Positions 6,641 through 14,649 are shown, numbered from the stretch's first letter. The stretch: 62,881 bases of DNA from Bacillota bacterium (GCA_023409435.1 JAEYHP010000122.1:1-62881); one strand, 5' to 3'. Notes: generated by a model not told the origin, from the sequence alone. Numbers and translations are program-made.

Positions 6641-7940
6641 GCAGCCGCGCTTTTCCTGCGCGCTCGGCGCGCAGCAGTCCGTCGTCGCCATCCGCCGCGG
6701 CGCGCCCATCGTCCACGCCGGGCCGGGATGCAGCTATAAAATCCAGGGTTTTCTTGGCCAGGGCGAAGGGTATGCGGGCGGCAGCACCATCCCCTGCACC
6801 AACTTCAGCGAAAACGAAGTGGTATACGGCGGGGAGGACCGGCTGCGCACGGTAATAGAGGGCGCGCTCAAGGTGATTGATGCCGATCTTTACGTGGTGC
6901 TCACCGGCTGTACCTCCGATATCGTGGGGGACGACGTGGGCATGGTAGCGTCGGAATTTACGCAAAAGGGCGTACCCATCGTCTATGTGGAAACGGGCGG
7001 CTTTAAAAGCAACAATTACGTAGGCCATGAGGATGTAGTTAACGCCATCATCGATCAGTACAGCGCCCGGTTCGCCCAGCCTCACTCTGTGGAGCCAGAT
7101 TTAGTGAATGTGTTTTCGAGCGTACCCTACCAAGACCCGTACTGGGAGGGGAACCTGGAGGAGCTCAAGCGCGTGCTAGAAGGCGTCGGCCTGAAGGTCA
7201 ACATCCTGTTTGGGCAGCATTCGGAAGGTATAAGCGAATGGCAGACTATCCCGAAAGCCGCGCTGAACATCGTGGCTAACGCGTGGGTGGGCCTGGGTAT
7301 CGCAAAGCATCTCGAGGAAAAGTACGATACGCCCTATGTGCATTTTCCCTACCTGCCCATAGGCGGCATTGAGACCAGCGCCTTTTTGCGGCAGATAGCC
7401 GAAAAGCTCGGGCTGGACGCAGCGCGGGTGAACGGCTTTATCGAAAAAGAGGAAGTCCGATTCTACGCACATCTGGAGCGCACAGCAGACTTTTTGCTGG
7501 AATTCCGCTACGGCCTGCCCCGCCGGTTCCATACGCTGCTGGACGCCGGGTATACGCTGGGGCTATCGAAATTCTTAGTTAACGAGCTTGGCATATTGCC
7601 CGGCCAACTGTTTATTACGGACGGCACGCCCGAAGTGCACCGGGAAAGCGTGCGCGAAGTGCTGCGCAACGTATCCGACAGGCGCAGCGCGGAGGTAACG
7701 TTCAGCGCGGACGGGGGCTGGATTCAGGAGCAGATCCGGGCCGGTGAAAACAAGCACCGGGCGCTGATACTGGGCAGCGGCTGGGAGCGGGACTTAGCTA
7801 CGGAATTGAAAGCCGACCTTTTGATTTTAAGCGTACCCGTCACCTACCGCCTTGTACTAAACCGCGGCTATACCGGTTACAACGGCGGATTGCGGCTGAT
7901 TGAGGATATCTACGACCACGCTCTCGACACCTACCGGTAA
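6624..7940 (+). CDS. NifK-like subunit of a nitrogenase-like enzyme
   Basis: A 438-residue component 1 family protein. The start at 6624 is chosen because GGAGG lies 8 nt upstream and the N-terminus then begins normally; it overlaps the NifD-like gene by 17 nt. Likely P-cluster cysteines are C36 (HAGPGC), C58 (IPCTNFSENEVVYGGE) and C96 (LTGCTSDIVGDD), which align with the three cysteines of NifK. It should form the heterotetramer with the NifD-like protein. It lacks the long N-terminal extension of true NifK and is shorter than the usual length of about 520 residues, as in nitrogenase-like group IV enzymes. Confidence 0.85.
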   Translation: MSQSIEQPRFSCALGAQQSVVAIRRGAPIVHAGPGCSYKIQGFLGQGEGYAGGSTIPCTNFSENEVVYGGEDRLRTVIEGALKVIDADLYVVLTGCTSDIVGDDVGMVASEFTQKGVPIVYVETGGFKSNNYVGHEDVVNAIIDQYSARFAQPHSVEPDLVNVFSSVPYQDPYWEGNLEELKRVLEGVGLKVNILFGQHSEGISEWQTIPKAALNIVANAWVGLGIAKHLEEKYDTPYVHFPYLPIGGIETSAFLRQIAEKLGLDAARVNGFIEKEEVRFYAHLERTADFLLEFRYGLPRRFHTLLDAGYTLGLSKFLVNELGILPGQLFITDGTPEVHRESVREVLRNVSDRRSAEVTFSADGGWIQEQIRAGENKHRALILGSGWERDLATELKADLLILSVPVTYRLVLNRGYTGYNGGLRLIEDIYDHALDTYR

Positions 7941-7951
7941 GGAGGAAGACT

Positions 7952-8281
7952 ATGCCCCGCCTCGCGTTTGCCAGTAGCACCGGTTTGATGGTGGATGAAC
8001 ATTTTGGCCGCTGCGGGCGGTATGTGATCGTGGATGTGGACGGCGGCGAATGGCGCACGGTGGAAACGCGCCTGCTGCCGCCCCCCAACGCGGCGGGTCA
8101 TACAAGCAGCGCGTTTGTACGTGCGGCGGACCTGCTGTCCGACTGCGACGCGGTATTTGCCGCTAAAATCGGGCCGTACGCGGCGGGTATTTTGATTGGC
8201 CGCGGTATGCGCGTGTTTGAAGCGCCCTATTCGCTTGAAACGGTGCTAATAAAAGTAATAAATGATGGCATCGTACCCTAG
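7952..8281 (+). CDS. NifX / NifB C-terminal-like dinitrogenase cofactor domain protein
   Basis: A 109-residue protein of the dinitrogenase iron-molybdenum cofactor biosynthesis family (NafY/NifX/NifB C-terminal fold). Family hallmarks are the HFGRC motif (about 17-21) near the N-terminus and the IGPYAAGILIGRG segment. It starts 11 nt after the NifK-like gene behind AAGGAGG and is the last gene of the operon. It probably carries or hands over a metallocluster to the DK complex. The radical-SAM NifB that makes the cluster is not in this window. Confidence 0.82.
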   Translation: MPRLAFASSTGLMVDEHFGRCGRYVIVDVDGGEWRTVETRLLPPPNAAGHTSSAFVRAADLLSDCDAVFAAKIGPYAAGILIGRGMRVFEAPYSLETVLIKVINDGIVP

Positions 8282-8444
8282 GCAATTTAGCCACTGCGGC
8301 AATTACCATAGATAAACGGATGACTGGTCTTTTCAGCATCTATTTTACAATGTTCTTACTCGTTTGTACCACAAAGCGTATATATTTAAGTAGCCAAAGA
8401 TAGTTAATGATCTTCACGTTATCTATAACCCGCGGGGTTAAACA

Positions 8445-8464
8445 AACTTCGCATTATGTTTTAC
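8445..8464 (+). repeat. Dispersed 20-bp motif, copy 1
   Basis: AACTTCGCATTATGTTTTAC. It marks the left edge of the AT-rich accessory patch and directly precedes the beta-propeller fragment. GGTTAAAC lies just upstream (8436-8443). Confidence 0.7.
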
Positions 8465-8797
8465 TGTGATTCATCAATGAAAAGGCATTCTTATTTGGAT
8501 TGGGGCTCTCAGTTGCAGGGAACATCAGACGCCTTTGTGAGCATTTTATCCCCAAACCTTACCCGGTTGCTCGTTTCCTACTATCTTGGCGGAACCGATG
8601 CGGACGCGGGGGATGATATTGCGGTAGGGAACGACGGAGGCGTATACGTAGTGGGAGACACTTCGTCCACAGACTTCCCCGTAACGCCCGGTGCATTCCA
8701 GACCACGTACGGCGGCGGGCCCTCGGATGCCTTTCTGACAAAAACGGCATTTGTGTTTTATGAGAAAGCCTCCGTCGTCCTCCAAGGGCTTGTTTAG
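8456..8797 (+). pseudogene. Fragment of an SBBP-type beta-propeller repeat protein
   Basis: An open frame of 113 codons contains about one and a third SBBP repeats: SDAFVSILSPN...YYLGG, then AVGNDGGVYVVGDTSSTDFPVTPGAFQTTYGGG and SDAFLTK. Real members of this family are secreted and carry many such repeats behind a signal peptide. Here there is no signal peptide, the first codons lie inside the dispersed 20-bp motif, and the tail after SDAFLTK is unrelated. It is best read as a transferred and truncated piece. There is no good ribosome site. Confidence 0.6.
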
Positions 8798-8949
8798 TTT
8801 ATACGGTGAACTTCAATCCTTTCCGTACATATGCGCTGAGAATGAAATTTGACCAGAAGGTAGTCCACGCATCTATAAGGGCCATAGAAACGACATCGTT
8901 CATGGCTCTTTTTTGACTTTGCAAGAATAAACCGAAATGGCAGCACACA

Positions 8950-9255
8950 TCTTTTGAACGCGACCCGGGCATTGCCGAGCAGGTCCGGGAAAGCGTAAAA
9001 CGAGAGCTGAGGATCACTGTATCCATACGTGTATCTTACAACGAAATCTCTGCTAAATTGGGTTCGGACTATAAAAAGCCTGATGCCGTTACCGTGATTA
9101 CACGCGAAAATTACCGCGATATTGTTTGGCCACTCCCAGCAGAAGATTTACAGTGGATCAGCAAATGTCCTTTATGCGATTCATTCGAAGAGCAAGTTCA
9201 GTTCCTTGGTGGCCTTCTTTCCGGGGCCTTTCAGACGCAGAACAGTACTACCTAG
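8950..9255 (+). pseudogene. Remnant of DNA polymerase IV (DinB/UmuC family)
   Basis: In one frame the translation runs AEQVRESVKRELRITVSIRV, SYNEISAKLGSDYKKPDAV, then TVITRENYRDIVWPLPAEDL. This is the palm-domain stretch of DinB proteins (IAEQVR...SIGVS.NK.FAKLGSDYKKPDA), about 75 of some 400 residues. After WPLPAEDL the sequence no longer matches and ends at 9255. There is no start region or catalytic C-terminus, so it is a relic. It ends 22 nt before copy 2 of the dispersed motif. Confidence 0.65.
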
Positions 9256-9276
9256 AGCAACACCGTTGCTAATGTC

Positions 9277-9296
9277 AACTTCCCATTATGTTTAAC
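9277..9296 (+). repeat. Dispersed 20-bp motif, copy 2
   Basis: AACTTCCCATTATGTTTAAC. It lies between the DinB remnant and the PPOX-like gene. About 20 nt upstream (GCAACACCGT...) it is also related to the flank of copy 4 (GCACCGT...). Confidence 0.7.
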
Positions 9297-9361
9297 CTAA
9301 GACTTATGATAAACTTTTTAAGAGTAATTACGGATTATTATAATTTGGGGAGGAATATCAA

Positions 9362-9832
9362 ATGAGCAAGTACGATGAAGCCATGAGGCAGCTGAACGAA
9401 AAAGTGGGCAACAAGGACGGCCTGATCTCTCTGTCCACCATCGCGCTGGAACCGAGGGCCGATGGCAAAAGCCGCCCCGCCGCTCGCATTGTGGACGCCT
9501 ATTATGAGGACGGTGCGTTCTACACTGTCACATACGCGACCTCAGACAAGATGCGGCAGATCGCCCAAAACCCAGAAGTTGCCGTTTGCATCATCGTCGA
9601 AAACTTCACAGCCGACGGTATCGGTGAAAACCTAGGCTGGGTGTGTGACGAGAAAAATGCAGAGATGATGACAAAGCTGCGCGCAATATTCGCCGAGTGG
9701 TATAACGAAGCCAATAACGACGAAGACCCCAACACATGCCTGTTGCGCATCCGCCTGACAAAGGGCCTGTGGAATGACGCCCATAAAGGAATCAGAAATG
9801 AGATTGATTTTGTCAATAAGACAGCAAATTAG
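9362..9832 (+). CDS. Pyridoxamine 5'-phosphate oxidase-like (general stress protein 26 type) protein
   Basis: A 156-residue protein of the split-barrel flavin/F420-binding fold: an N-terminal helix, then strands containing RPAARIVDAYYEDGAFYTVTY, the SDKMRQIAQNPEVAVCI motif (about 61-77) and a C-terminal LRIRLTKGLWNDAHKG strand. Members bind FMN or related flavins and many have unknown substrates. GGGGAGG lies 7 nt upstream of ATG. It stands alone between copies of the dispersed motif. Function beyond the fold is not recognisable. Confidence 0.8.
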   Translation: MSKYDEAMRQLNEKVGNKDGLISLSTIALEPRADGKSRPAARIVDAYYEDGAFYTVTYATSDKMRQIAQNPEVAVCIIVENFTADGIGENLGWVCDEKNAEMMTKLRAIFAEWYNEANNDEDPNTCLLRIRLTKGLWNDAHKGIRNEIDFVNKTAN

Positions 9833-9900
9833 GCGCGGGCATACATTGTAGTTCGAAATCGCCCCCCAAAGGTGTAATAAGCATAATGTTCTCTTTCCCG

Positions 9901-9955
9901 AACTTCTCATTATGTTTAGCACCGTCACTGACATGAACTTTCCATTATGTTTTAC
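9901..9955 (+). repeat. Dispersed 20-bp motif, tandem copies 3 and 4
   Basis: Copy 3 (9901-9920) reads AACTTCTCATTATGTTTAGC and copy 4 (9936-9955) reads AACTTTCCATTATGTTTTAC. An inverted partial copy, GCATAATGTTC, lies at 9881-9891, so copy 3 is part of an imperfect inverted repeat. Confidence 0.7.
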
Positions 9956-10471
9956 CCTAGAGAATAAGTAGATGTTTTTTTCATCCGCTTCCAACGCCCC
10001 AACTATGATATAATTATTATATTAACTCATAATATGGTGCTAATGAGCAGGCATTCATGATTTTGCGTAAGCGTAATTATATATAGCAATCTCGGAAGCA
10101 AAAGAATTCATATGACGCGACGAGCGTAATTTGTGGATTCAGGTTCACCCGTGCTAAATTATTCGGAGGTGATCACATGCTGCCATATTTAATCGGCGGG
10201 AATTGCCATCACTTACGATATGAAACGGCAGGAAGTCCGGTGATTTGCTGGCTCAAAACAGTATCGACTAATCTGTGAATGTAAGCAATAGAAAACCGTC
10301 CCCTTTTTTGCAGGATCCAGAGCGAGCATGAAAATTTACAGTTGCAAATCGGATTATAGCAGAGCATGGGCAATCATTAATCGGAAAGAAAAATCGGTAA
10401 ATCTCATTTTCATCTATGGGGATAATGATGCAGGTAGATAAACATTTTTACATTTGAAAAGAGTTGAAATA
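9956..10471. other. Intergenic stretch with no confident gene
   Basis: About 515 nt of AT-rich sequence. The only item of note is a 33-codon ORF on the plus strand (10177-10278) with a good ribosome site (CGGAGGTGATCAC before ATG). Its product resembles nothing I recognise and may be chance or a relic. No promoter or tRNA was seen. Confidence 0.5.
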
Positions 10472-11320
10472 ATGTACAAAGAATCTAGATGGGCAAGAGA
10501 AATTATAGCGTTGCAGGATGTCAAAGGCTCATGGGGATATTTCCACACACTCAGTGAGCCAAATAAATATCCTTTAACAACAGAGCAATCTTTGCGTAGG
10601 CTACAAATTCTTGGATATACAATAGATGATGAACCAATTAAAAGGGCTGTGTCCTACATGAATGACTGTTTATTAGGGAAAAATCAAATACCTGATAGAC
10701 GAGAAAAGCTTCATAACTGGGATCTTTTTACTGACCTTATGCTTTCGACGTGGATTAGAAAATTCACAAATGAGAATGAAAAAGCCAATTTGATTGCCCA
10801 AAAATGGGCAAGTATTATTACGTTCGCTTTTTCAGAAGGGGAATATGTACATGATAAATATATCTATGCATACGACTTTACCTTCGGAAGTAAGCCAAGA
10901 GGAGGGCGGCTTGTTGATTTTGTTTCGTTTTATCAAGTATCGCTTTTGGTTGATCAACTTGATGAAAATACAGAGGAAAAAGTGTTTGATTTTATCATGA
11001 ACAAAGATGGTGGAATCTATTATATATATGATCACCCATTATCATCATTGCCAAATTGCTTTGCATCAAAGCAATCCAGCCGGTTTTTAGGAGCCATTGA
11101 GCTTTTATCTTCATACCGTAGAAATATATCAAAACTACAATACGTGGTCGATTGGCTTGCAAGCAATAAAGATGAATTGGGCTGTTGGGATATGGGCAGG
11201 AGTGTAAGGGATCAAATATACTTTCCTTTATCTGATACATGGAAGCATGAGAGGAACAGAGTATTAGATTGCACATTTAGAATTCAAAAGTTGATTTCAT
11301 CACTTGATAATAAAGAATAA
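10472..11320 (+). CDS. Alpha/alpha-toroid (prenyltransferase/squalene-cyclase-like) hypothetical protein
   Basis: A 282-residue, AT-rich gene. The N-terminal LQDVKGSWGYFHTLS, the later DELGCWDMG and the repeated helical pattern resemble the toroid fold of terpene cyclase-like proteins; QDVKGSWG looks like a QW-type repeat. There is no DxDD or DDxxD motif, so cyclase activity is doubtful. The ATG at 10472 (AAAAGAG 8 nt upstream) is preferred over the TTG at 10454. Codon use is clearly more AT-rich than in the flanking core genes, suggesting transfer. Confidence 0.6.
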   Translation: MYKESRWAREIIALQDVKGSWGYFHTLSEPNKYPLTTEQSLRRLQILGYTIDDEPIKRAVSYMNDCLLGKNQIPDRREKLHNWDLFTDLMLSTWIRKFTNENEKANLIAQKWASIITFAFSEGEYVHDKYIYAYDFTFGSKPRGGRLVDFVSFYQVSLLVDQLDENTEEKVFDFIMNKDGGIYYIYDHPLSSLPNCFASKQSSRFLGAIELLSSYRRNISKLQYVVDWLASNKDELGCWDMGRSVRDQIYFPLSDTWKHERNRVLDCTFRIQKLISSLDNKE

Positions 11321-11345
11321 CAGGAGACCCGTTTAAAGCCTTCAA

Positions 11346-11365
11346 AACTTCGCATTATGTTTAAC
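11346..11365 (+). repeat. Dispersed 20-bp motif, copy 5
   Basis: AACTTCGCATTATGTTTAAC, the consensus form, located 25 nt after the toroid-protein stop codon. Confidence 0.7.
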
Positions 11366-11596
11366 CCATTCCATAGTACATGCCTAAGTGAAACAGATGT
11401 TAAATTAATCATGTACAGAACCGTCAGAATGGCCCCTCCCCTCAGTGCAGAGAACCATCTCATTACAAGTGGTAAAAGATCACAGGCTCGAATTTCGATT
11501 GGTCGCACAATTATTATATTGAAAAAAGATGCAGGACTGTCTTTAACCTGATTTTATGTTATATTTGAGCAGGACTATTTTGTGAGGTGAAGATAT

Positions 11597-11824
11597 ATGC
11601 AATGCCCATTTTGCAGAGCCGAGATGGAACAAGGCTTTATTTACGGCAGAAAAGATTGCGGTCTTATGTGGCTACCATCGGGTGAAAAGCTACCGTTAAC
11701 CATAACGAAAAAGGCTGTAAAAACCCGCAATGGATTACTATTGGGTAGGAGGCCGTTTCCCGAAAATACCAGACTTGAATTTTATGTGTGCAGGAAATGT
11801 AACACGGGAATTTCAAAATTTTAG
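11597..11824 (+). CDS. Small zinc-ribbon protein (DUF6487-like)
   Basis: A 75-residue protein with a CPFC knuckle at 3-6 and CRKC near the C-terminus, plus the segment LMWLPSGEKLPLTITKK. It resembles the DUF6487 family of small Firmicutes zinc-binding proteins as I recall it. TGAGGTGAAGATAT precedes the ATG. Nothing indicates its role. It lies alone between motif copies 5 and 6. Confidence 0.72.
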   Translation: MQCPFCRAEMEQGFIYGRKDCGLMWLPSGEKLPLTITKKAVKTRNGLLLGRRPFPENTRLEFYVCRKCNTGISKF

Positions 11825-11856
11825 CTACGTCAAATAGTGTAAATGCTACCTTTCAC

Positions 11857-11877
11857 AAGCTTCGCATTATGTTTATC
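11857..11877 (+). repeat. Dispersed 20-bp motif, copy 6
   Basis: Reads AAGCTTCGCATTATGTTTAT with a final C, one to three changes from the consensus, 33 nt after the zinc-ribbon gene. Confidence 0.65.
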
Positions 11878-11975
11878 TCCCGCGAAAACGAACTTCGAAA
11901 CATCCATATAGTCCCAAGGCATATCCTTTATGTGATATTCATGATGCACGAGCCCTCTTTTCATCTTACAACTTT

Positions 11976-12008
11976 AAAAGGGGTTCGAATCCTACCTCTT
12001 CCGCCACA
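11976..12008 (+). other. tRNA 3'-end relic (possible attachment-site remnant)
   Basis: AGGGGTTCGAATCC is followed by TACCTCTTCCGCCA, which has the T-loop, acceptor 3' strand and CCA of a tRNA gene. The T-stem is imperfect and no 5' half can be found upstream. Integrating elements often leave such 3' ends, so it may be an old attachment site. Confidence 0.5.
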
Positions 12009-12107
12009 ATTTGTCGAAAGAAGTCGATTGTTTTGTAATGGACTTCTTTGCATTTATATAATAAAATTTGAAATTATGATCATTATTTATATATTGAGGA
12101 GTGTTAA

Positions 12108-12956
12108 GTGAAAATCAAGCTTATGTCTTTATTTGTCCTTGTCTTACTTATTTTAAGCGGTTGTAACTCGAATCAAGAAGAAGTTACGTTTGAATATACA
12201 AATATAGTTGATGTTGATTCTAGAAAGCAAGTGGTTTCCTTATTATCACAAACAGGTGTACACGATGATAATATTAATCTGTTTTTTGATTTTGTTGATG
12301 AGTTTTATACAGTTCCATATGAAGGAATTGCCGATAAAGGATTCGCGTCAAAACCTATAACGCAATTCACCTATGAAACTTTTACCATTGAAGAAGATGA
12401 GAAGCATTGGAAACAACTTGGTTTTCAAGACAAAGATGAAGACATTAATTGCAGAGTGGCAGCTTTTACACTTATGCAAGAGTTTATTAATTTACGGAAC
12501 GATTATATAAAGCCCTCAAGTATTATAGACGAATCATTATTACAGCAACATCATTTATTGACATTTACTCAGAATACAATAGAAAAGTATGCACTGCTGT
12601 TTAATGATATCCAGCTTGAACAGGATACCAATAAAATAGACATTGCAGGTGACATATTGCAGAATTGGAAGAGTTCAGGGATAAGTTTTCAGAACGATAC
12701 GCCTATTAAATTAATTTGCCTATACTTATATGATAAAAATAGAAATATTATTCAAGTAGTTCATGCCGCTACTCTGGTAGAAATGCAAGATTATTATTAC
12801 ATTATAGAAAAATATAATCCAAAAGAGCCTTACCAGTTTTCTAAATTTAAAGATACAGATGAAATTATAACGTATTTGTTACAAAGATTTAATCAAGCTA
12901 AATTAAACTCTACTATTATTATTATGAAAAATGATAAATGCATATATGGACTTTAA
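12108..12956 (+). CDS. Putative lipoprotein, DUF4300-like
   Basis: A 282-residue AT-rich gene with a GTG start behind GAGGAGT. A lipoprotein signal peptide ends in LILSGC (Cys about 19). The mature part begins FEYTNIVDVDSRKQVVSLLSQTGVHDDNINLFFDFV and contains CRVAAFTLMQEFI, features I associate with the DUF4300 family of Firmicutes lipoproteins. Function is unknown. Its base composition matches the accessory patch, not the core genes. Confidence 0.7.
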   Translation: MKIKLMSLFVLVLLILSGCNSNQEEVTFEYTNIVDVDSRKQVVSLLSQTGVHDDNINLFFDFVDEFYTVPYEGIADKGFASKPITQFTYETFTIEEDEKHWKQLGFQDKDEDINCRVAAFTLMQEFINLRNDYIKPSSIIDESLLQQHHLLTFTQNTIEKYALLFNDIQLEQDTNKIDIAGDILQNWKSSGISFQNDTPIKLICLYLYDKNRNIIQVVHAATLVEMQDYYYIIEKYNPKEPYQFSKFKDTDEIITYLLQRFNQAKLNSTIIIMKNDKCIYGL

Positions 12957-13105
12957 TGAACAGTATGCGCATCATGTGAACAAAACATTGGCATCTTTTT
13001 TGACCTAACTTTCCAGAATAGACAAACCTGTTTTTTAAGGGTAGTTAAAGATGGGTTTTTCTTTTTATATGTCACAAGCAAACAATCAGTGAAACGGACG
13101 GGAGG

Positions 13106-13137
13106 CAACAAAAAATCCGCCCTATGAAGGGCGGATT
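13106..13137 (-). terminator. Terminator of the cold shock gene
   Basis: AATCCGCCCT (13114-13123) pairs with AGGGCGGATT (13128-13137) around a 4-nt loop, followed on the minus strand by a T-run. Confidence 0.8.
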
Positions 13138-13149
13138 CGATTGCGGAAG

Positions 13150-13362
13150 TTAGGCAATGTAGACGTTGATAGCGCGGAACTTCCTGCTATCCTTGGGATC
13201 GGGCTCGACGTCGTAGGTTACTTTCTGGCCATCATTCAGCGACCTGAAGTTATTGCTTTGGATCGCGGAGAAGTGCACGAATACATCCCCCGAGCCGTCG
13301 TCGTTGGAAATAAAGCCAAAGCCTTTATCAGGGTTGAACCATTTAACAGTACCGTTATTCAT
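13150..13362 (-). CDS. Cold shock protein, CspA family
   Basis: A 70-residue single cold-shock domain that binds single-stranded RNA/DNA and acts as an RNA chaperone. RNP1 is KGFGFI (13-18) and RNP2 is VFVHF (27-31). AGGAGGT is 5 nt before ATG. It stands alone with its own terminator. At least 100 nt of 5' region without another gene would allow a regulatory leader, as is usual for csp genes, but no specific element was identified. Confidence 0.95.
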   Translation of the reverse strand: MNNGTVKWFNPDKGFGFISNDDGSGDVFVHFSAIQSNNFRSLNDGQKVTYDVEPDPKDSRKFRAINVYIA

Positions 13363-13951
13363 AACGTACCTCCTAGAAAATGTTATGCCGATGCAAAAAC
13401 AAAAGCCGCAGGAGCGAAGTCAAAATTGACTTACAACCTACAGCAATCAATTCGTACATTTAGAACACGCCCTTATTATACCAGGTTAAACAGGGCATTG
13501 TCAAGTTGTCCGGAAAGGAGGGCGAAAAGCAACGCCACCCGCGATCCGCGAAGCCGAAGCTGCGTGGCGTGAGTGACACTACCTGTTTAGCGTACACCAA
13601 AAGTAGGGAAAAGTCAAATTTGGAACAGGGAGACTATGAATTTACAACAAAGCAAAAACGCCACCCGCGCGGAAGATAGATGGCGTTGAAGGCTGGAGGC
13701 GTTTCGCATGTGTTGTTATACTGCAATATATGCAAATCACAGCCGCGTGTGAATAGATATTAACACAGATTTGAGGTGGTTAGGTGACAAAAAACCCGCG
13801 GGCATGCCGAGAGGAAAACCATAAAACTGCCGCCCTTTCTTAGGGAAGGAGCGGCGGGATCTAAGGATCTACTTTTGCTCATTGGTTTCACCTCCTGCGG
13901 GCATAAGAAAAGCGCTCCAATGTGGAGCGCTAAGCTGTACTAAAAGAATTC
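13363..13951. other. Intergenic region with hairpins and a possible small ORF
   Basis: Nearly 600 nt without a confident gene. Two CGCCACCCGCG-containing imperfect hairpins occur (about 13529-13569 and 13657-13687). The second is followed on the minus strand by TTTTTGC and may be a terminator. A hairpin AGCGCTCC/GGAGCGCT (13911-13931) with a T-rich tail on the minus strand terminates the ferritin-like gene. Confidence 0.5.
13760..13882 (-). CDS. Possible small protein (40 aa), unrecognised
   Basis: A 40-codon ORF on the minus strand has an excellent ribosome site (AGGAGGTGAAACC before ATG). The peptide begins MSKSRSLDPAAPSLRKGG, has a short hydrophobic stretch (FMVFLSA) and ends in a Cys. 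It lies downstream of the ferritin-like gene beyond that gene's terminator, and itself overlaps hairpin-forming sequence, so it might be a chance ORF over a small RNA. No family recognised. Confidence 0.35.
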   Translation of the reverse strand: MSKSRSLDPAAPSLRKGGSFMVFLSACPRVFCHLTTSNLC

Positions 13952-14443
13952 TCATTGCAAAGCGGTTTGCATTTCACTAAATAAGCGTATATGCAACTCT
14001 TCGTCCAAGATGATTCTCTCCAGCAGCTGTTTGACGCTATCATTAGAAGTCATCTGAATATGCCAACGATAATTATAGATCGCCGCAAATTCAATGTTGA
14101 TATTCGCCAGGAGCATTCTTTGCGGATCCTGATCATAGCTGATGAAATTGGCGCACCAATATGTGTTAGTAGCTGCAAGTATCGGCGTTCCTCCCAGGCG
14201 AACGATGGCCCTGCCCAGCAATTGTTTATGCCATGCTTCGTTATCGGCGATACATTTCAATGCTTCGGCAAATGAATAGTTGTTCTCAGAAAGCAGGAGA
14301 TATTGGAACATATACTGGTTTACCGCCGACATTTCACTGATTATACCGGCATAGTCTTCTTGAAGTAATACCACAGTGCCTGGGTCCGGTTCGCCGCTAA
14401 CCTCAGGATAAGGCAGGTTCAGATTGTACTGCTGGCATTCCAT
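13952..14443 (-). CDS. Ferritin-like (bacterioferritin/rubrerythrin-type) protein
   Basis: A 163-residue helical protein. Start chosen at 14443, where GGGAGGT lies 7 nt upstream. A helix containing YAGIISEMSAVNQYMFQYLLL and the C-terminal DEELHIRLF helix have Glu and His in positions typical of carboxylate-bridged diiron four-helix bundles. A likely role is iron binding or peroxide handling. The weak match of the first metal helix leaves a non-enzymatic role open. Confidence 0.68.
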   Translation of the reverse strand: MECQQYNLNLPYPEVSGEPDPGTVVLLQEDYAGIISEMSAVNQYMFQYLLLSENNYSFAEALKCIADNEAWHKQLLGRAIVRLGGTPILAATNTYWCANFISYDQDPQRMLLANINIEFAAIYNYRWHIQMTSNDSVKQLLERIILDEELHIRLFSEMQTALQ

Positions 14444-14539
14444 CCCAAATACCTCCCATACGCTTTTAGACCGCCTTAGCATACCCTATGCAGCAGATGC
14501 AAAAGTATTTCTGCCTTTATTAAATGTTCCAACAGCATA

Positions 14540-14588
14540 ATAAAAGCACCCGACGCCATCACACCGTAGTGCGAGCAATCGGGTGCCA
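14540..14588 (-). terminator. Hairpin with T-rich flank
   Basis: GCACCCGA and TCGGGTGC (about 14548-14584) enclose a 25-nt loop; on the minus strand TTTTATTATG follows. There is no gene immediately upstream on that strand, so it may end a short untranslated transcript or be a relic. Confidence 0.4.
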
Positions 14589-14649
14589 ATTGGGGGATAT
14601 AGGGATCCGAAAACATCATAACATCTCACTTGCACATGCGTCTTGAAAT

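Noticed and set aside
4261..7940. Genuine nitrogen-fixation (nif) genes
   Set aside because: No nifE, nifN or nifV is nearby, the NifD-like protein lacks the cofactor histidine, and all neighbours are sulfur genes.
8445..11877. CRISPR array from the repeated 20-bp motif
   Set aside because: Spacing is 35 to 1400 nt, repeats are degenerate and spacers hold genes; there are no cas genes.
11976..12008. Functional tRNA gene
   Set aside because: Only the 3' half is present, the T-stem is mismatched, and there is no anticodon or D arm upstream.
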